Positions 1 through 8,459 of a DNA stretch of 64,000 nucleotides are shown piece after piece. Source of the stretch: CANNDT01 sp945876205. GTDB lineage: Bacteria; Acidobacteriota; Vicinamibacteria; Vicinamibacterales; UBA2999. Below the pieces are notes generated by a model that saw only the letters and a program-made list of their open reading frames with translations, was not told where the DNA came from and did not search any database. The position numbers and the translations under genes were made by a program. The DNA lies in NCBI GenBank assembly GCA_947503365.1, contig CANNDT010000008.1, positions 1 through 64,000 on the forward strand. The letters are read 5' to 3'. How positions within the stretch are numbered: position 1 is the stretch's first letter; each line of letters starts with the position of its first letter.

Positions 1-1005
1 GGCGGCTTCGGCGACCGGAAAGTCGCCCTGTCGGTAACCAAGATCGGCGTAGGCGGGATGCATGTGCGCGGGAATCGCGTAATGGACGCCGGTCTGGATG
101 CCGCAGCTCTCGAGGTGCGCGCGCACTGCGTCGCGCCGCGGCACGCGAACCGTGTAGCAGTGGTAGACGTGCCGGCTGTCCGGGCGCGCGTACGGTGTGC
201 TGAGCACGGTACCGGCGAACCTGCGGTTGTATTCACCCGCATGACGCCTGCGCGCCTCGGTCCACGCCTCGAGGTGGCGCAGCTTCACCCGCAGGATCGC
301 GCCCTGGATGCCGTCCATCCGGTAGTTGAACCCCTTCACCAGGTGCTCGTAGCGCCGCTCACCGCCCCAGTTCCGCTGCATGCGGATGCGCCTGGCATGC
401 TCGGGGTTATTGGTCACCACGGCGCCGCCTTCTCCGTACGCGCCGAGATTCTTTCCTGGATAAAAGCTGAAGACCGCGAGATCGCCCATCGATCCGACGC
501 GTCGTCCCTTGTATTCCGCGCCATGCGCCTGTGCGGCGTCCTCGATGACGACCAACCCTTTCGCGCGCGCCAGCTCGAGGATCGGATCCATGTCCGCCGG
601 CTGCCCATACAAATGAACCGGCATGATCGCCTTCGTTCGAGGCGTGATCGCCGCCTCGACCAGCGCCGGATCCATCGTGTACGTCCTGGGGTCGATATCG
701 ACCAGCACCGCGCGCGCGCCCGCATACTGCACGGCAGCCACCGTGGCCACGAACGTGAACGGCACGGTGATGACTTCATCGCCGGGCCCGACACCAGCAG
801 CCAGCAGCGCCAGGTGCAATCCGCTGGTGCCCGAGTTGACCGCTACCGCATGTTCGGTCCGACAGAAGGCGGCGAACTCGCGTTCGAACGCGGCGACCTC
901 CTCACCGAGGATGAACTGCGTGCTCTCGAGCACCCGCAGCACGGCGTCATCGATCTCCGCCTTGATGCTGTGGTACTGCGCCCTGAGATCGACTGATGGA
1001 ATCAC
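1..1005 (-). CDS. DegT/DnrJ/EryC1/StrS-type sugar aminotransferase (3' end cut by window edge)
   Basis: PLP-dependent aminotransferase that would turn a keto-sugar nucleotide into an amino sugar in the cytoplasm. The frame is open from a GTG at 1005 to the window edge, giving 335 codons without a stop. The start [11 protein letters not shown] is typical of the family. The motif [16 protein letters not shown] carries the expected Schiff-base lysine, [10 protein letters not shown] the cofactor-binding aspartate, and [10 protein letters not shown] the downstream conserved block. It lies 10 nt after the methyltransferase ending at 1016, at the distal end of the long minus-strand unit. The substrate is unknown; a 3- or 4-keto sugar made by one of the SDR enzymes here is likely. 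The family is confident, the exact start less so. Confidence 0.9.
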   Translation of the reverse strand, partial: MIPSVDLRAQYHSIKAEIDDAVLRVLESTQFILGEEVAAFEREFAAFCRTEHAVAVNSGTSGLHLALLAAGVGPGDEVITVPFTFVATVAAVQYAGARAVLVDIDPRTYTMDPALVEAAITPRTKAIMPVHLYGQPADMDPILELARAKGLVVIEDAAQAHGAEYKGRRVGSMGDLAVFSFYPGKNLGAYGEGGAVVTNNPEHARRIRMQRNWGGERRYEHLVKGFNYRMDGIQGAILRVKLRHLEAWTEARRRHAGEYNRRFAGTVLSTPYARPDSRHVYHCYTVRVPRRDAVRAHLESCGIQTGVHYAIPAHMHPAYADLGYRQGDFPVAEAA

Positions 1006-1015
1006 TGGCAATCCA

Positions 1016-1684
1016 TTACGCGCTGAGCTTCTCCAGCACCAGCACGCGACCCTTGTTGCCCCAATCCATCTTCGCCTCGAGGTCGGGCCTCGAGCGGCAG
1101 CCTTCGAGGACGAACATCAATCGCAGCATGTCCTTGTTCAGGAGCGTGATGTGCGAGGGGTCCAGGTCGTCCTTCTGGTTGAAGTCGAGCAGCGTCTCGG
1201 GATTTGGATGAAACCGCGTGGTGACGTAGATGAACTTGTTCGTCATCCGCACCATATTCGCGACCGCCTTCTTGACCTGCAGCACGGTGAGGTGCTCGAG
1301 CACCTCTCGTGAGATCACCAGATCAAACGTGTTGGCCGGTTTCAGAGTCGCATCCGCCACGTCACCGACGGTGATGCGATCGCGCATCTCCGGGGTGGTG
1401 ATCCGCTTGCTGCTCTCGGCGAAGTCGATGCCTTCGACGTCGACGCCAAGCTCCCACAGCAGGTGCATCAGCGCACCGGGCCCGCAGCCAAGGTCGAGCA
1501 CTTTCCTGGGCTTGAAGACCTCCTTGATGAGCGAGGGATTCTGCGCCTCGATCCGGCGGCGCGTTTCCAGGTTGTAGTTGTTGCCCTGGTCGCGCCACTC
1601 GCCGGTGAAATACTCGGCGTCGTAATGGCCAGACTCGACAGGGCGCTGATCGAGCACGCGTCGTTCGAACTCGGTGATATCCAT
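1016..1684 (-). CDS. class I SAM-dependent methyltransferase
   Basis: 222-aa Rossmann methyltransferase. Motif I is [15 protein letters not shown] near residues 63-77, followed by [10 protein letters not shown] with the acidic residue that binds the SAM ribose, and [12 protein letters not shown] as motif IV. The ATG at 1684 shares one base with the TGA of the upstream nucleotidylyltransferase gene (TGATG). A TTG three bases earlier is open too but less likely. No special sugar-binding domain is visible. From its place between sugar-nucleotide genes it probably methylates a glycan residue or precursor; the position methylated cannot be told. Confidence 0.85.
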   Translation of the reverse strand: MDITEFERRVLDQRPVESGHYDAEYFTGEWRDQGNNYNLETRRRIEAQNPSLIKEVFKPRKVLDLGCGPGALMHLLWELGVDVEGIDFAESSKRITTPEMRDRITVGDVADATLKPANTFDLVISREVLEHLTVLQVKKAVANMVRMTNKFIYVTTRFHPNPETLLDFNQKDDLDPSHITLLNKDMLRLMFVLEGCRSRPDLEAKMDWGNKGRVLVLEKLSA

Positions 1685-2127
1685 CAATGATTCTGCTGCT
1701 GGAACCGGTAGTCGCGAAGAATCCGGCTGGATGAGTCCAGCACGGTGTCCAGGTAAACGATCTCGATGCCGTGGGTGCGGCAGATGTCGATTTGCTCGGC
1801 CGGGAGCCGCCCGCGCCAGTCGGCACCCTTGATGTAATAGCGGGGGCGCAGCTCGCGAAGCGCGGTCTCGGTGTCGTAGGCGTTGATGTGGGTGTAGTCG
1901 ATGTAGCGGATGGCGTCGATAATCGCAGCCCGCTGATCTTCCGGCAGGAAGACGGGATGCTTGGAGCTCACGTAGGCGTCAGATGACAGGTTGCACAGCA
2001 CCGGCACGCCCAACTGCGCGGCGGCGCGAAAATACTCGATATGGCCGCGATGCAGCGGATCGAACCCGCCGTCGACCATGCCCACTTTGCCGCGTAATGT
2101 CTGCAGCTGATCGAACGCGATGATCAT
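1684..2127 (-). CDS. cytidylyltransferase-fold nucleotidylyltransferase (HldE C-domain / TagD-like)
   Basis: 147-aa single-domain nucleotidylyltransferase. It has GGFDPLHRGHIEYF near residues 19-32, with the HxGH nucleotide motif, the conserved KGADW near 110, and DSSSRILRDY near 131 in place of the usual SST(K/R)I. These enzymes transfer CMP or AMP onto a sugar- or polyol-phosphate. The length matches stand-alone GCT/HldE-C proteins. It overlaps the upstream epimerase gene by 4 nt. Likely substrates are a heptose 1-phosphate or a polyol phosphate such as glycerol 3-phosphate; the sequence does not decide. A second domain of this fold lies in the fusion at 44953-46512. Confidence 0.85.
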   Translation of the reverse strand: MIIAFDQLQTLRGKVGMVDGGFDPLHRGHIEYFRAAAQLGVPVLCNLSSDAYVSSKHPVFLPEDQRAAIIDAIRYIDYTHINAYDTETALRELRPRYYIKGADWRGRLPAEQIDICRTHGIEIVYLDTVLDSSSRILRDYRFQQQNH

Positions 2128-3266
2128 GCGGTGGGCTGGACGAGCAGACCCTTCTGCTCGAGCTCAGACAGCGCGCGGTCGAACATGTCGACCGCCCCGT
2201 CTGGCGACGTGCGCGCCCACTCGATCAGCTCCGCCATCCCCTGAGCCAGCGATACCTGCGGCGCATAGCCAAGCCGCTCGCGGGCCAGCGTAATGTCCGC
2301 CGTATTGTGACGGACGTCGAACGTCCGGCCCTGGTTCGTCACCTGCGGCTCGATCGACTTGCCGAGCAGCGTCGCCAGCGTCTTGGCGATCTCGAGGATC
2401 GTCACCGTCTCGCCCGACCCGACATTGACGGGCAGGAAATCCGCACCCGGCTTCTCGAGCATCAGCGTCAGGCACTGGACGACGTCGTGGATCGAGACGA
2501 AATCGCGCAACTGCCCACCGTCCTCGAAGACGACCGGCTGGCGATCGTTGAGCAGGCGGCTGATGAAGATCGCCGCAACGCCCGCATACGGATTGCTCAG
2601 ACTCTGGCGCGGCCCGTAGACGTTGAAGAACCGTGGCGCGACGGCGGGAATACCGTAGGTCTTGCCGATCAGCAGCACCATCTCTTCCTGGTGGTACTTC
2701 GTCATCGAGTAGATGTTGTCGCGGTAGAGCGCCTTGTTCTCGGGCGTCGGAACCGATCGCAGCTCGGCGCCGCACGTCGGGCAGCGCTGCTCCCACTGTC
2801 GCGCCGCAAGCTGCTCCGCGGGCCGCACGCCGGGCGCCTGCGGCCCACACGTCGCGCACACATACGCGCCTTCCCCGTACACGCCGATCGAGGAGGCGAC
2901 GATTACCTTCTCGACATGATGCTTCTGGTTGACCAGGATATCGAGCAGGAGCGCGGTGCCTCGCGTGTTGACGTCGACATAGCGGTCGACCTCGTACATG
3001 CTCTGGCCGATGCTCACCGCGGCGGCAAAGTGGACCACCGCGTCCGACGCAAGCACCAGCGGCTGGAGTGCGTCGCGGTCGCGCACGTCGCCGCGGACGT
3101 AGGTGACCTTTGGGTTCGCGTACGAGGGCCACGTGCCGCTGCGATGCACCTGCGGGACCAGGCTGTCGAGCACCACGACTTCGTAGCCGCGGCCCACGAG
3201 GCCGTCGACCAGGTGCGACCCGATATAACCGGCCCCGCCGGTCACCAATACCTTCCGTATGCTCAT
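2124..3266 (-). CDS. SDR sugar-nucleotide epimerase with a four-cysteine insert (dTDP-L-rhamnose 4-epimerase-like)
   Basis: 380-aa extended SDR. VTGGAGYIGSHLV near the N-terminus is the NAD(P)-binding GxxGxxG loop, and IYSMTKYHQEE carries the YxxxK catalytic pair. After the ASSIGVYGEGAY strand there is an insert of about 35 residues with CATC and CPTC pairs, which looks like a zinc ribbon. I recall such a Cys insert in WbiB-type dTDP-L-rhamnose 4-epimerases; that recollection is the only basis for the narrower name. Product is probably a 4-epimerised hexose nucleotide for the glycan. It overlaps the next gene by 4 nt and follows the family A run by 19 nt. Confidence 0.85.
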   Translation of the reverse strand: MSIRKVLVTGGAGYIGSHLVDGLVGRGYEVVVLDSLVPQVHRSGTWPSYANPKVTYVRGDVRDRDALQPLVLASDAVVHFAAAVSIGQSMYEVDRYVDVNTRGTALLLDILVNQKHHVEKVIVASSIGVYGEGAYVCATCGPQAPGVRPAEQLAARQWEQRCPTCGAELRSVPTPENKALYRDNIYSMTKYHQEEMVLLIGKTYGIPAVAPRFFNVYGPRQSLSNPYAGVAAIFISRLLNDRQPVVFEDGGQLRDFVSIHDVVQCLTLMLEKPGADFLPVNVGSGETVTILEIAKTLATLLGKSIEPQVTNQGRTFDVRHNTADITLARERLGYAPQVSLAQGMAELIEWARTSPDGAVDMFDRALSELEQKGLLVQPTA

Positions 3267-3285
3267 GCCTGGGAAACCTTCCGGC

Positions 3286-4530
3286 TCATTGTACCGTCCG
3301 CACGCGCGGCCCCGTGGACGCCGCCAGCTCGGGGATCAGATCCAGCGCGTCCACCGCTCCCAGATCCATCGTCGTAAAGAGTCCTGCACCCATCAGCCGG
3401 TAGGCGTGTTTCGCGACGAAGAGGTGAGGCGCGAGAAAGCGATCGTCGGCATAGACGCCGACCGTCGGCGTGCCCAACATCGGCGCCAGCCACGCGAGGC
3501 TGCCGCAGGTGCCGAGAAAGAGCGACGCGCGGGCGATCACACGCGTCTGCACGGCGAGGTTCGTGGCCGGCGTCAGGCGATCGCCCAGGAGCATCACGTT
3601 TGGCACGTCTTCAAACAGGAAGTCACGATGCTCGTCCAGGCTCAAGCCGGTGTCGAGGACGACGACGGGCATCTGTTCGGCCGCACGGGAGACCAGCGCG
3701 CGAAGAGCACGCCGATGCTCCGGGGCATCGGGAATCGCAGCGCCGGTATAGAACTTCACCGCCGCGTAGCGAAGCGGAAGTCCCGCGACGTCCCCGGGCG
3801 GCGGTGGCATCCGCTCGAACCGCATGTGATTCAGGAAGAAGTCGAGCGAGCGATCGCCAAACCAGAATCGGCGGAAGAGGCGGAACATCAACGATGGATG
3901 GCACACGCGCGGCTTCCGTCCGCCGAGGTGCCGCGCCGTGACGCGTTCGAGAATCTCCGTGTCGAAGTCGCCGTGCGCCAGCTGTTTCTGATCGCCGCTG
4001 CCGCGCCGGGCAGCGTTCCGGGCGCCGAACTCTTCGGGGGTGAACAGCTCGAGCAGTTCCACGTAGCGGCTGGCAATGCCGCGGTACCAATCGGCCGCGC
4101 CGCCGCGAGACACGGCGACAAGCCGGTCCGGAGAGATGCGATACCGGTCGACCATCCACGCGAGAAAAGGCCGCCAGTAGAGGACCTCGTATCCAACCTC
4201 TGACAGCCACGGGCCAACCACGATCGGATCGGTGCCGCGAGCCAGCGCCGCGAGATCACGCTCGATCGCGCGCTGATCGAGCCATGGGTCAACGACGTGC
4301 TCCCGAAATCGCTCGATACGCTTGCGCGTCCTGGTGGCGGCCTTGTCGGCGCGTAACGGCAGCGCGAGCGTGTCGGCCGCGGCACGCCGTCCGACGTGCA
4401 CCGACGACTCGACCCCTTTGTGCCCCGCCCGCCACAGCCGCTGGACGCGCTTGCTCGCATGCCGCCCGAAGCGGTTGATCCGGTTCGCGGCCACGCCGGC
4501 AAGGTTCGCCGCTACCGCGAGCACATTCAC
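3286..4530 (-). CDS. family A protein, probable GT-B glycosyltransferase (copy 1)
   Basis: 414 aa. Function not known. The core runs from GPWLSEVGYEVLYW (residue 106) through SRGGAADWY, HPSLMFRLFRRFWF, AAVKFYTGAAIPD and VVVLDTGLSLDEH to GTCGSLAWLAPMLGTPTVGV near the C-terminus. The Gly-rich first block after a beta strand and the late GT.GSLA.LAP block recall the two Rossmann halves of a GT-B enzyme such as GT9. That is inference. The first 100 residues are Arg/Lys-rich without a signal peptide, so it is likely cytoplasmic and perhaps membrane-associated. GTG at 4530 was chosen because it gives a GTGA overlap with the previous gene and a length equal to its sisters; a longer open frame to 4758 would overlap that gene by over 200 nt. 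Confidence 0.8.
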   Translation of the reverse strand: MNVLAVAANLAGVAANRINRFGRHASKRVQRLWRAGHKGVESSVHVGRRAAADTLALPLRADKAATRTRKRIERFREHVVDPWLDQRAIERDLAALARGTDPIVVGPWLSEVGYEVLYWRPFLAWMVDRYRISPDRLVAVSRGGAADWYRGIASRYVELLELFTPEEFGARNAARRGSGDQKQLAHGDFDTEILERVTARHLGGRKPRVCHPSLMFRLFRRFWFGDRSLDFFLNHMRFERMPPPPGDVAGLPLRYAAVKFYTGAAIPDAPEHRRALRALVSRAAEQMPVVVLDTGLSLDEHRDFLFEDVPNVMLLGDRLTPATNLAVQTRVIARASLFLGTCGSLAWLAPMLGTPTVGVYADDRFLAPHLFVAKHAYRLMGAGLFTTMDLGAVDALDLIPELAASTGPRVRTVQ

Positions 4531-5768
4531 GAGGGAGGCGGCGCTGGGCCGGCTGGCAATGTAGCGACCTGGCGCGACGCGAGCGACAGGCCGAGAGGAT
4601 CTAGTGCGCTGAGGTCGAGCGGGGAGAAGCGTCCGCCACCGAGGACGTGGTAGAGCCGCCGCGCGGCATGCAGGTGCGAATGCAGGAAGCGCGCGTCGGT
4701 AAAGACCGCCGTCGTATCGACGCCCATCATCGGTGCAAGCCAGGCCAGGCTGCCGCACGTGCCGACAAACGCCCGCGCGCCCGCGATGATTTGCGTCTGC
4801 ATCGCCAGGTTGCGCCGGGGGTCGAGGTGGGGTTTCGCGCTGACGATGCGGCCGCCGCTCTGAAACGTGTAGTCGGCGTGATCGTCCAGGTTCAGACCGG
4901 TATCCAGGAGCACGACCGGCCAGCGCTCGGCGATCGATTCGATCAACGCCCGCAGCATGGCGCGATTGGCCGGTGTGTCGGGAAGGGAACGCGCCGCGTA
5001 TAACTTGACCGCCACGTACTCCTTCGGCAGAGCCAGCGCATCGAGATCGACCGACGGAGGCGCGATCTTCACGTACCGTGTGTGGCTGTCGAGAAAATTC
5101 AAGGGTCGGTGGCCGGACCAGAACTGCTTGAACAACCGGTACATGAGGGATGGGTGCAGGACGCTGATGTCGGCCGTTCCGAGGCGGGCTTCCATGCGTT
5201 GCATCAACATCCGATCGAGCTCCGACATGCCGAACTGCTTGTTCGTTCCTTCGCCCTCGCTGCGATCGATGTTCCGCGCCGCGAATTCCTGCGGTGAGAT
5301 TTCATCGAAGATTTCAACGTAGTGTGGAGTGATGTCGGCGTACCACGACCCGGCTCCCCCACGCGACACGACCCAGAGGCGCTCGGGATCGAGCCGGAAG
5401 GCCGCCTTCACCCAGCGGACAAAGGGCACCCAGTAGAGCACCTCGTATCCAACCTCTGACAGCCACGGGCCGATGACGATTGGGCCGGTGCCGGAGACGA
5501 CTCGCTCGATCTCGCGCTCGACCCGCCATTCATCTCGATACGTCGAGAGTTGTTCCTGGAGGCGATGGGTCCGATAGCGCCACCGCACAAGCGGCTTCCT
5601 CAGGTTCCACAACCGGCGGCCGGCTCTCTTGAACAACACCATTCCCTGGATCGCCAGGTTCCGTGTGCGGTGCGCCGCAATCTTGGCACTGCGGCGTGTT
5701 CCAGCAAACACCCGCCGCTTCGTCTGCCGCGCCAGCGTGTCCACGCGCTGCCACTCGAGGCTGCTCAT
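4527..5768 (-). CDS. family A protein, probable GT-B glycosyltransferase (copy 2)
   Basis: 413 aa, closest in layout to its two neighbours. A basic N-terminal region of about 95 residues with clusters such as KPLVRWRYRTHRLQ precedes GPWLSEVGYEVLYW at residue 100. SRGGAGSWY, LHPSLMYRLFKQFW, VAVKLYAARSLPDTPANR, VVLLDTGLNLDDHADY and GTCGSLAWLAPMMG follow in the same order as in copy 1. It starts at an ATG that overlaps the stop of copy 3 by 4 nt, and its stop overlaps the start of copy 1. The three-gene array suggests tandem duplication followed by divergence, each copy perhaps adding a different residue. Confidence 0.8.
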   Translation of the reverse strand: MSSLEWQRVDTLARQTKRRVFAGTRRSAKIAAHRTRNLAIQGMVLFKRAGRRLWNLRKPLVRWRYRTHRLQEQLSTYRDEWRVEREIERVVSGTGPIVIGPWLSEVGYEVLYWVPFVRWVKAAFRLDPERLWVVSRGGAGSWYADITPHYVEIFDEISPQEFAARNIDRSEGEGTNKQFGMSELDRMLMQRMEARLGTADISVLHPSLMYRLFKQFWSGHRPLNFLDSHTRYVKIAPPSVDLDALALPKEYVAVKLYAARSLPDTPANRAMLRALIESIAERWPVVLLDTGLNLDDHADYTFQSGGRIVSAKPHLDPRRNLAMQTQIIAGARAFVGTCGSLAWLAPMMGVDTTAVFTDARFLHSHLHAARRLYHVLGGGRFSPLDLSALDPLGLSLASRQVATLPAGPAPPPS

Positions 5769-6805
5769 CGTGCCGGGTGCACCGATAGAAGTGGCTCAGG
5801 AGACAACTGCGCGAAGACGTCTCTGGCAAGCGACAGGTGGCGCGGCGAGAAGCCACCCTCGACCGAGTAGTAGGCCGTCGCAGGCACCCGGTGGAATGGC
5901 GCGAGATACGCGAAGCCGCCATAGGTGCCCACCCAGGAGCGCGCGTTGGCAACGATGAGCGTCTGCAAAGCGAGGTTGGTCGCGGGATTGAGATTGGCCT
6001 TGATGCCGTGGGCGGCGAGGCTTTCTTCTTCTTCCCACCCTTGGTGATCATCGAGCGCGAGACCGGTCGACAACGACACGACTGACCCGCGCTCGCGCAG
6101 TCTCCGGAGGACGTCGCGTGCGAACGCGCGGTTCGATTCGGTCGCAGGAAAGGCGTCGTTGTAATAGAACTTCACGGCGACGTAGTCCCGCGGCAAGCGC
6201 GCCAACAGTTCGCTTTGCGGCGGCGCGACAAGTTGACGAAACCGCGCATGCCGCCGCACCCATCCGGCATCAGTGTGGCCCCACCAGTAGGTGCGAAAGA
6301 GGTGGAACATCATCGACGGATGAAGGACCTGCGCCTCGTGTCCACCGAGCTCAGCCAGCACCGGCTTCAACAGCTCGCGGTCGAAGCTGGTCATCGCGAT
6401 TTGCTTCTGCTCACCGAGCTCCGTCGATCGGCTCTGATTGCGCGTGCGGAAATCGTTGATGCCGATCTGGTCGAACACGTCGTAATACCGCGACGCCACG
6501 TGCGTGTACCAATCGCGCGTTCCGCCGCGCGACAGCACGACCAGCCGCTCGCGCGGCACCTCGAACCGTTCAGCGAACCAGGCGAGGAACGGAATCCAAT
6601 ACAGCAGCTCGAAGCCCACTTCGCCCAGCCATGGGCCAGCGACAATTGGTCCCTGGCCCCGTGCAAACCTTGCCAGCTGTCCCTTGACGCGAAGGCTCGT
6701 GAACTCGCCAAGCGCACGGCTGATCCGATGTTTCAACGCCCTCGGCAGCCTGGGCGCGCCACTCACTTGCACTGCACGCAGCGCCGGGGATGCCACGCCG
6801 CTCAC
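5765..6805 (-). CDS. family A protein, probable GT-B glycosyltransferase (copy 3, short N-terminus)
   Basis: 346 aa; it lacks much of the basic leader of the other copies, with GPWLGEVGFELLYW already at residue 57. The core is complete: SRGGTRDWY, LHPSMMFHLFRTYWW, VAVKFYYNDAFPATESNR, VSLSTGLALDDHQGW and GTYGGFAYLAPFHRVPATAY. The Y/F pair in GTYGGFAYLAP matches the fusion protein at 13270-15972 and the copy at 56916 better than copies 1 and 2 (GTCGSLAWLAP). It starts 10 nt after neuA, so the array directly follows CMP-nonulosonate synthesis. A role in transferring that sugar is conceivable but not shown. Confidence 0.8.
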   Translation of the reverse strand: MSGVASPALRAVQVSGAPRLPRALKHRISRALGEFTSLRVKGQLARFARGQGPIVAGPWLGEVGFELLYWIPFLAWFAERFEVPRERLVVLSRGGTRDWYTHVASRYYDVFDQIGINDFRTRNQSRSTELGEQKQIAMTSFDRELLKPVLAELGGHEAQVLHPSMMFHLFRTYWWGHTDAGWVRRHARFRQLVAPPQSELLARLPRDYVAVKFYYNDAFPATESNRAFARDVLRRLRERGSVVSLSTGLALDDHQGWEEEESLAAHGIKANLNPATNLALQTLIVANARSWVGTYGGFAYLAPFHRVPATAYYSVEGGFSPRHLSLARDVFAQLSPEPLLSVHPAR

Positions 6806-6815
6806 CGCATCCTCT

Positions 6816-7523
6816 TCATCTGGCGGCGCGCTCCTGCAGGAGCCGTTCGGCGGCGGCCCAATCGGCCGGGACGTCGATGGTCACCGATTCGTCGGCAGGA
6901 ATGATCAGCGGCAGGCAGTGTGCCCCGTAGATGTTGCCGTGGGCGGTCAGCGTCTTGGTCCAGAAGGCGTAGACGGTTCCATCGCGGACGTAGGCAACGC
7001 GCGTATCCTGTCGGCGCGTGACACGCTCACCCTCCGGGAGGAAGGACTTGAGCTCGCCGTCCTCGAGGCGCATGACGTAATCGGGCGACAGGTGCCGCGG
7101 CACTTCGACGACGCCGACCACCGAATCGGCGCCGCTTTCGCGAAGGCGATTCACCGCATCACGAAGATGGCCCGGCTGCCGAAGCGGCGAGGTCGGTTGG
7201 AGCAACAAGACAATCGCCGGAGACCAGCCTGAGGCGTCCAGCGACTCGACGGCGTGAAGGATGACCGGCAGCATCGGCGTGTCATCGGCCGCAAATGCGG
7301 ACGGACGCATGAACGGCACGTCGATTCCGCAGCGACGGCCCTCCTCCGCGATCTCTGGTGAGTCAGTCGAGAGGACGATCCGGTCGACGACCCCCGAATC
7401 GCGCGCCGCGTCGGCGGCGCGCCCTATGAGCGATTGGCCCACGAGCGGCTTCAGGTTCTTGTCAGGGAGACCCTTCGATCCGCCGCGGGCGGGAATCAGC
7501 GCAAGGACGAGGCTCTCCTTCAC
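6816..7523 (-). CDS. neuA: acylneuraminate cytidylyltransferase (CMP-nonulosonate synthetase)
   Basis: 235 aa, the usual length for a single-domain NeuA. ALIPARGGSKGLPDKNLKPL at residues 8-27 is the CTP-binding signature, LLQPTSPLR near 107 the second conserved block, and TIDVPADW the C-terminal one with its metal-binding aspartate. It activates a nine-carbon sugar to the CMP form in the cytoplasm. It starts at GTG 7523 with a GTGA overlap on the methyltransferase gene and belongs with neuB and neuC just upstream. Whether the sugar is Neu5Ac or a legionaminic or other relative cannot be decided here. Confidence 0.92.
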   Translation of the reverse strand: MKESLVLALIPARGGSKGLPDKNLKPLVGQSLIGRAADAARDSGVVDRIVLSTDSPEIAEEGRRCGIDVPFMRPSAFAADDTPMLPVILHAVESLDASGWSPAIVLLLQPTSPLRQPGHLRDAVNRLRESGADSVVGVVEVPRHLSPDYVMRLEDGELKSFLPEGERVTRRQDTRVAYVRDGTVYAFWTKTLTAHGNIYGAHCLPLIIPADESVTIDVPADWAAAERLLQERAAR

Positions 7524-8446
7524 ACCGGCCGCGGCGCGTTCTGCACGTAGCGAATCTCGCGCCAGAAGGCGTCAACCGCATCGCGTGGCGGGAGCGCGTC
7601 GACACGTCCCCTCGACGGGCGGCAGACGTACCCCACATGCAGGTGGTCCGCCGCGTAGTCGGCGCGAAGGACCTCGAATCCGCAGCGCTCGAGGTAGGAC
7701 GTGACCGTGAACTCGACGAAGTAATAGGGGTGATCGATCTTGATCGCCTCTTCGACGGACCAGTTCCGCAAGTACGCAGCGCGGAAGTCGACGATGTCGA
7801 CGAAGAGCAGACCCTCGTCCATGATGAGCTCGCGCACGCGCCGCAGCGTGCCCATCACGTCGAGCAGGTGATCGATCGTCTGGCACAGCGCAATCACGTC
7901 GAAGCGCCGCGCGCCGAAATTGTGGCGCTCGACCAGTCCTTCGATCGTCTCGAGCCCGAGCGCCTGTGCTTCTGCGGTCTCGAGAGGCGCGGGATCGAGC
8001 ACCGTCGCCTGCAGTCCGAAGCGTTTCGCCCACTCGTGGGCGACGACACCGGTCGACCCACCGATATCGAGCATGCGTGTGCCCTTGCGGCCAGCGAGAA
8101 AGGGCGCGAGGAAATCTCCGCGCTGTGCCGCGTACTCGCGCTGCTCCGCCTGGATGGTGCGAGCGTCGATGAGTCGACCGTGGTACGCCGACACGAGCGG
8201 ACGGTAGGTGTCGACGTAAAACGACCCGTACGCGTCGGGCGTCATCACCGGGTTGAGGAACACCAGACCGCACCGGCGGCATCCATGCGCCTCGGCCGGA
8301 TATCCGTACCGATCCCGATGAGTGATGACGACAAACGTCGCGCTGCCGCACAGGTTGCAGACGCCGACCGGCTGCTTCGGCTGCGACGCATAGTCGTAGT
8401 CGAGCGCCGCGATGCGGACGCGCCGATCAGCGATGGTGGTGGTCAC
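7520..8446 (-). CDS. SAM methyltransferase with N-terminal zinc-binding cysteines
   Basis: 308 aa. The N-terminus has CNLCG and CRRCGLVFLNP, a four-Cys metal site common in sugar and natural-product methyltransferases. The methyltransferase core follows with MLDIGGSTGVVAHEWAKRFG (motif I), VLDPAP, and DVIALCQTIDHLLD (motif IV). It sits between neuC and neuA, 13 nt after neuC and overlapping neuA by 4 nt, so it is co-translated with nonulosonate synthesis. It may methylate that sugar or a glycan holding it; this is inferred from position only. It is shorter than the C-methyltransferase at 52193 and lacks that protein's C-terminal domain. Confidence 0.85.
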   Translation of the reverse strand: MTTTIADRRVRIAALDYDYASQPKQPVGVCNLCGSATFVVITHRDRYGYPAEAHGCRRCGLVFLNPVMTPDAYGSFYVDTYRPLVSAYHGRLIDARTIQAEQREYAAQRGDFLAPFLAGRKGTRMLDIGGSTGVVAHEWAKRFGLQATVLDPAPLETAEAQALGLETIEGLVERHNFGARRFDVIALCQTIDHLLDVMGTLRRVRELIMDEGLLFVDIVDFRAAYLRNWSVEEAIKIDHPYYFVEFTVTSYLERCGFEVLRADYAADHLHVGYVCRPSRGRVDALPPRDAVDAFWREIRYVQNAPRPV

Positions 8447-8459
8447 AGGATCTGTCCGC

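Noticed and set aside
2307..3377. Long plus-strand open frame opposite the epimerase gene
   Set aside because: It is antisense to a well-supported SDR gene; its translation is Arg/His/Asp-rich without any known motif, as expected for the shadow frame of GC-rich DNA.
4527..4758. N-terminal extension of family A copy 1 to an upstream start at 4758
   Set aside because: It would overlap the previous gene by over 200 nt; GTG 4530 gives the usual 4-nt overlap and matches the sister lengths.
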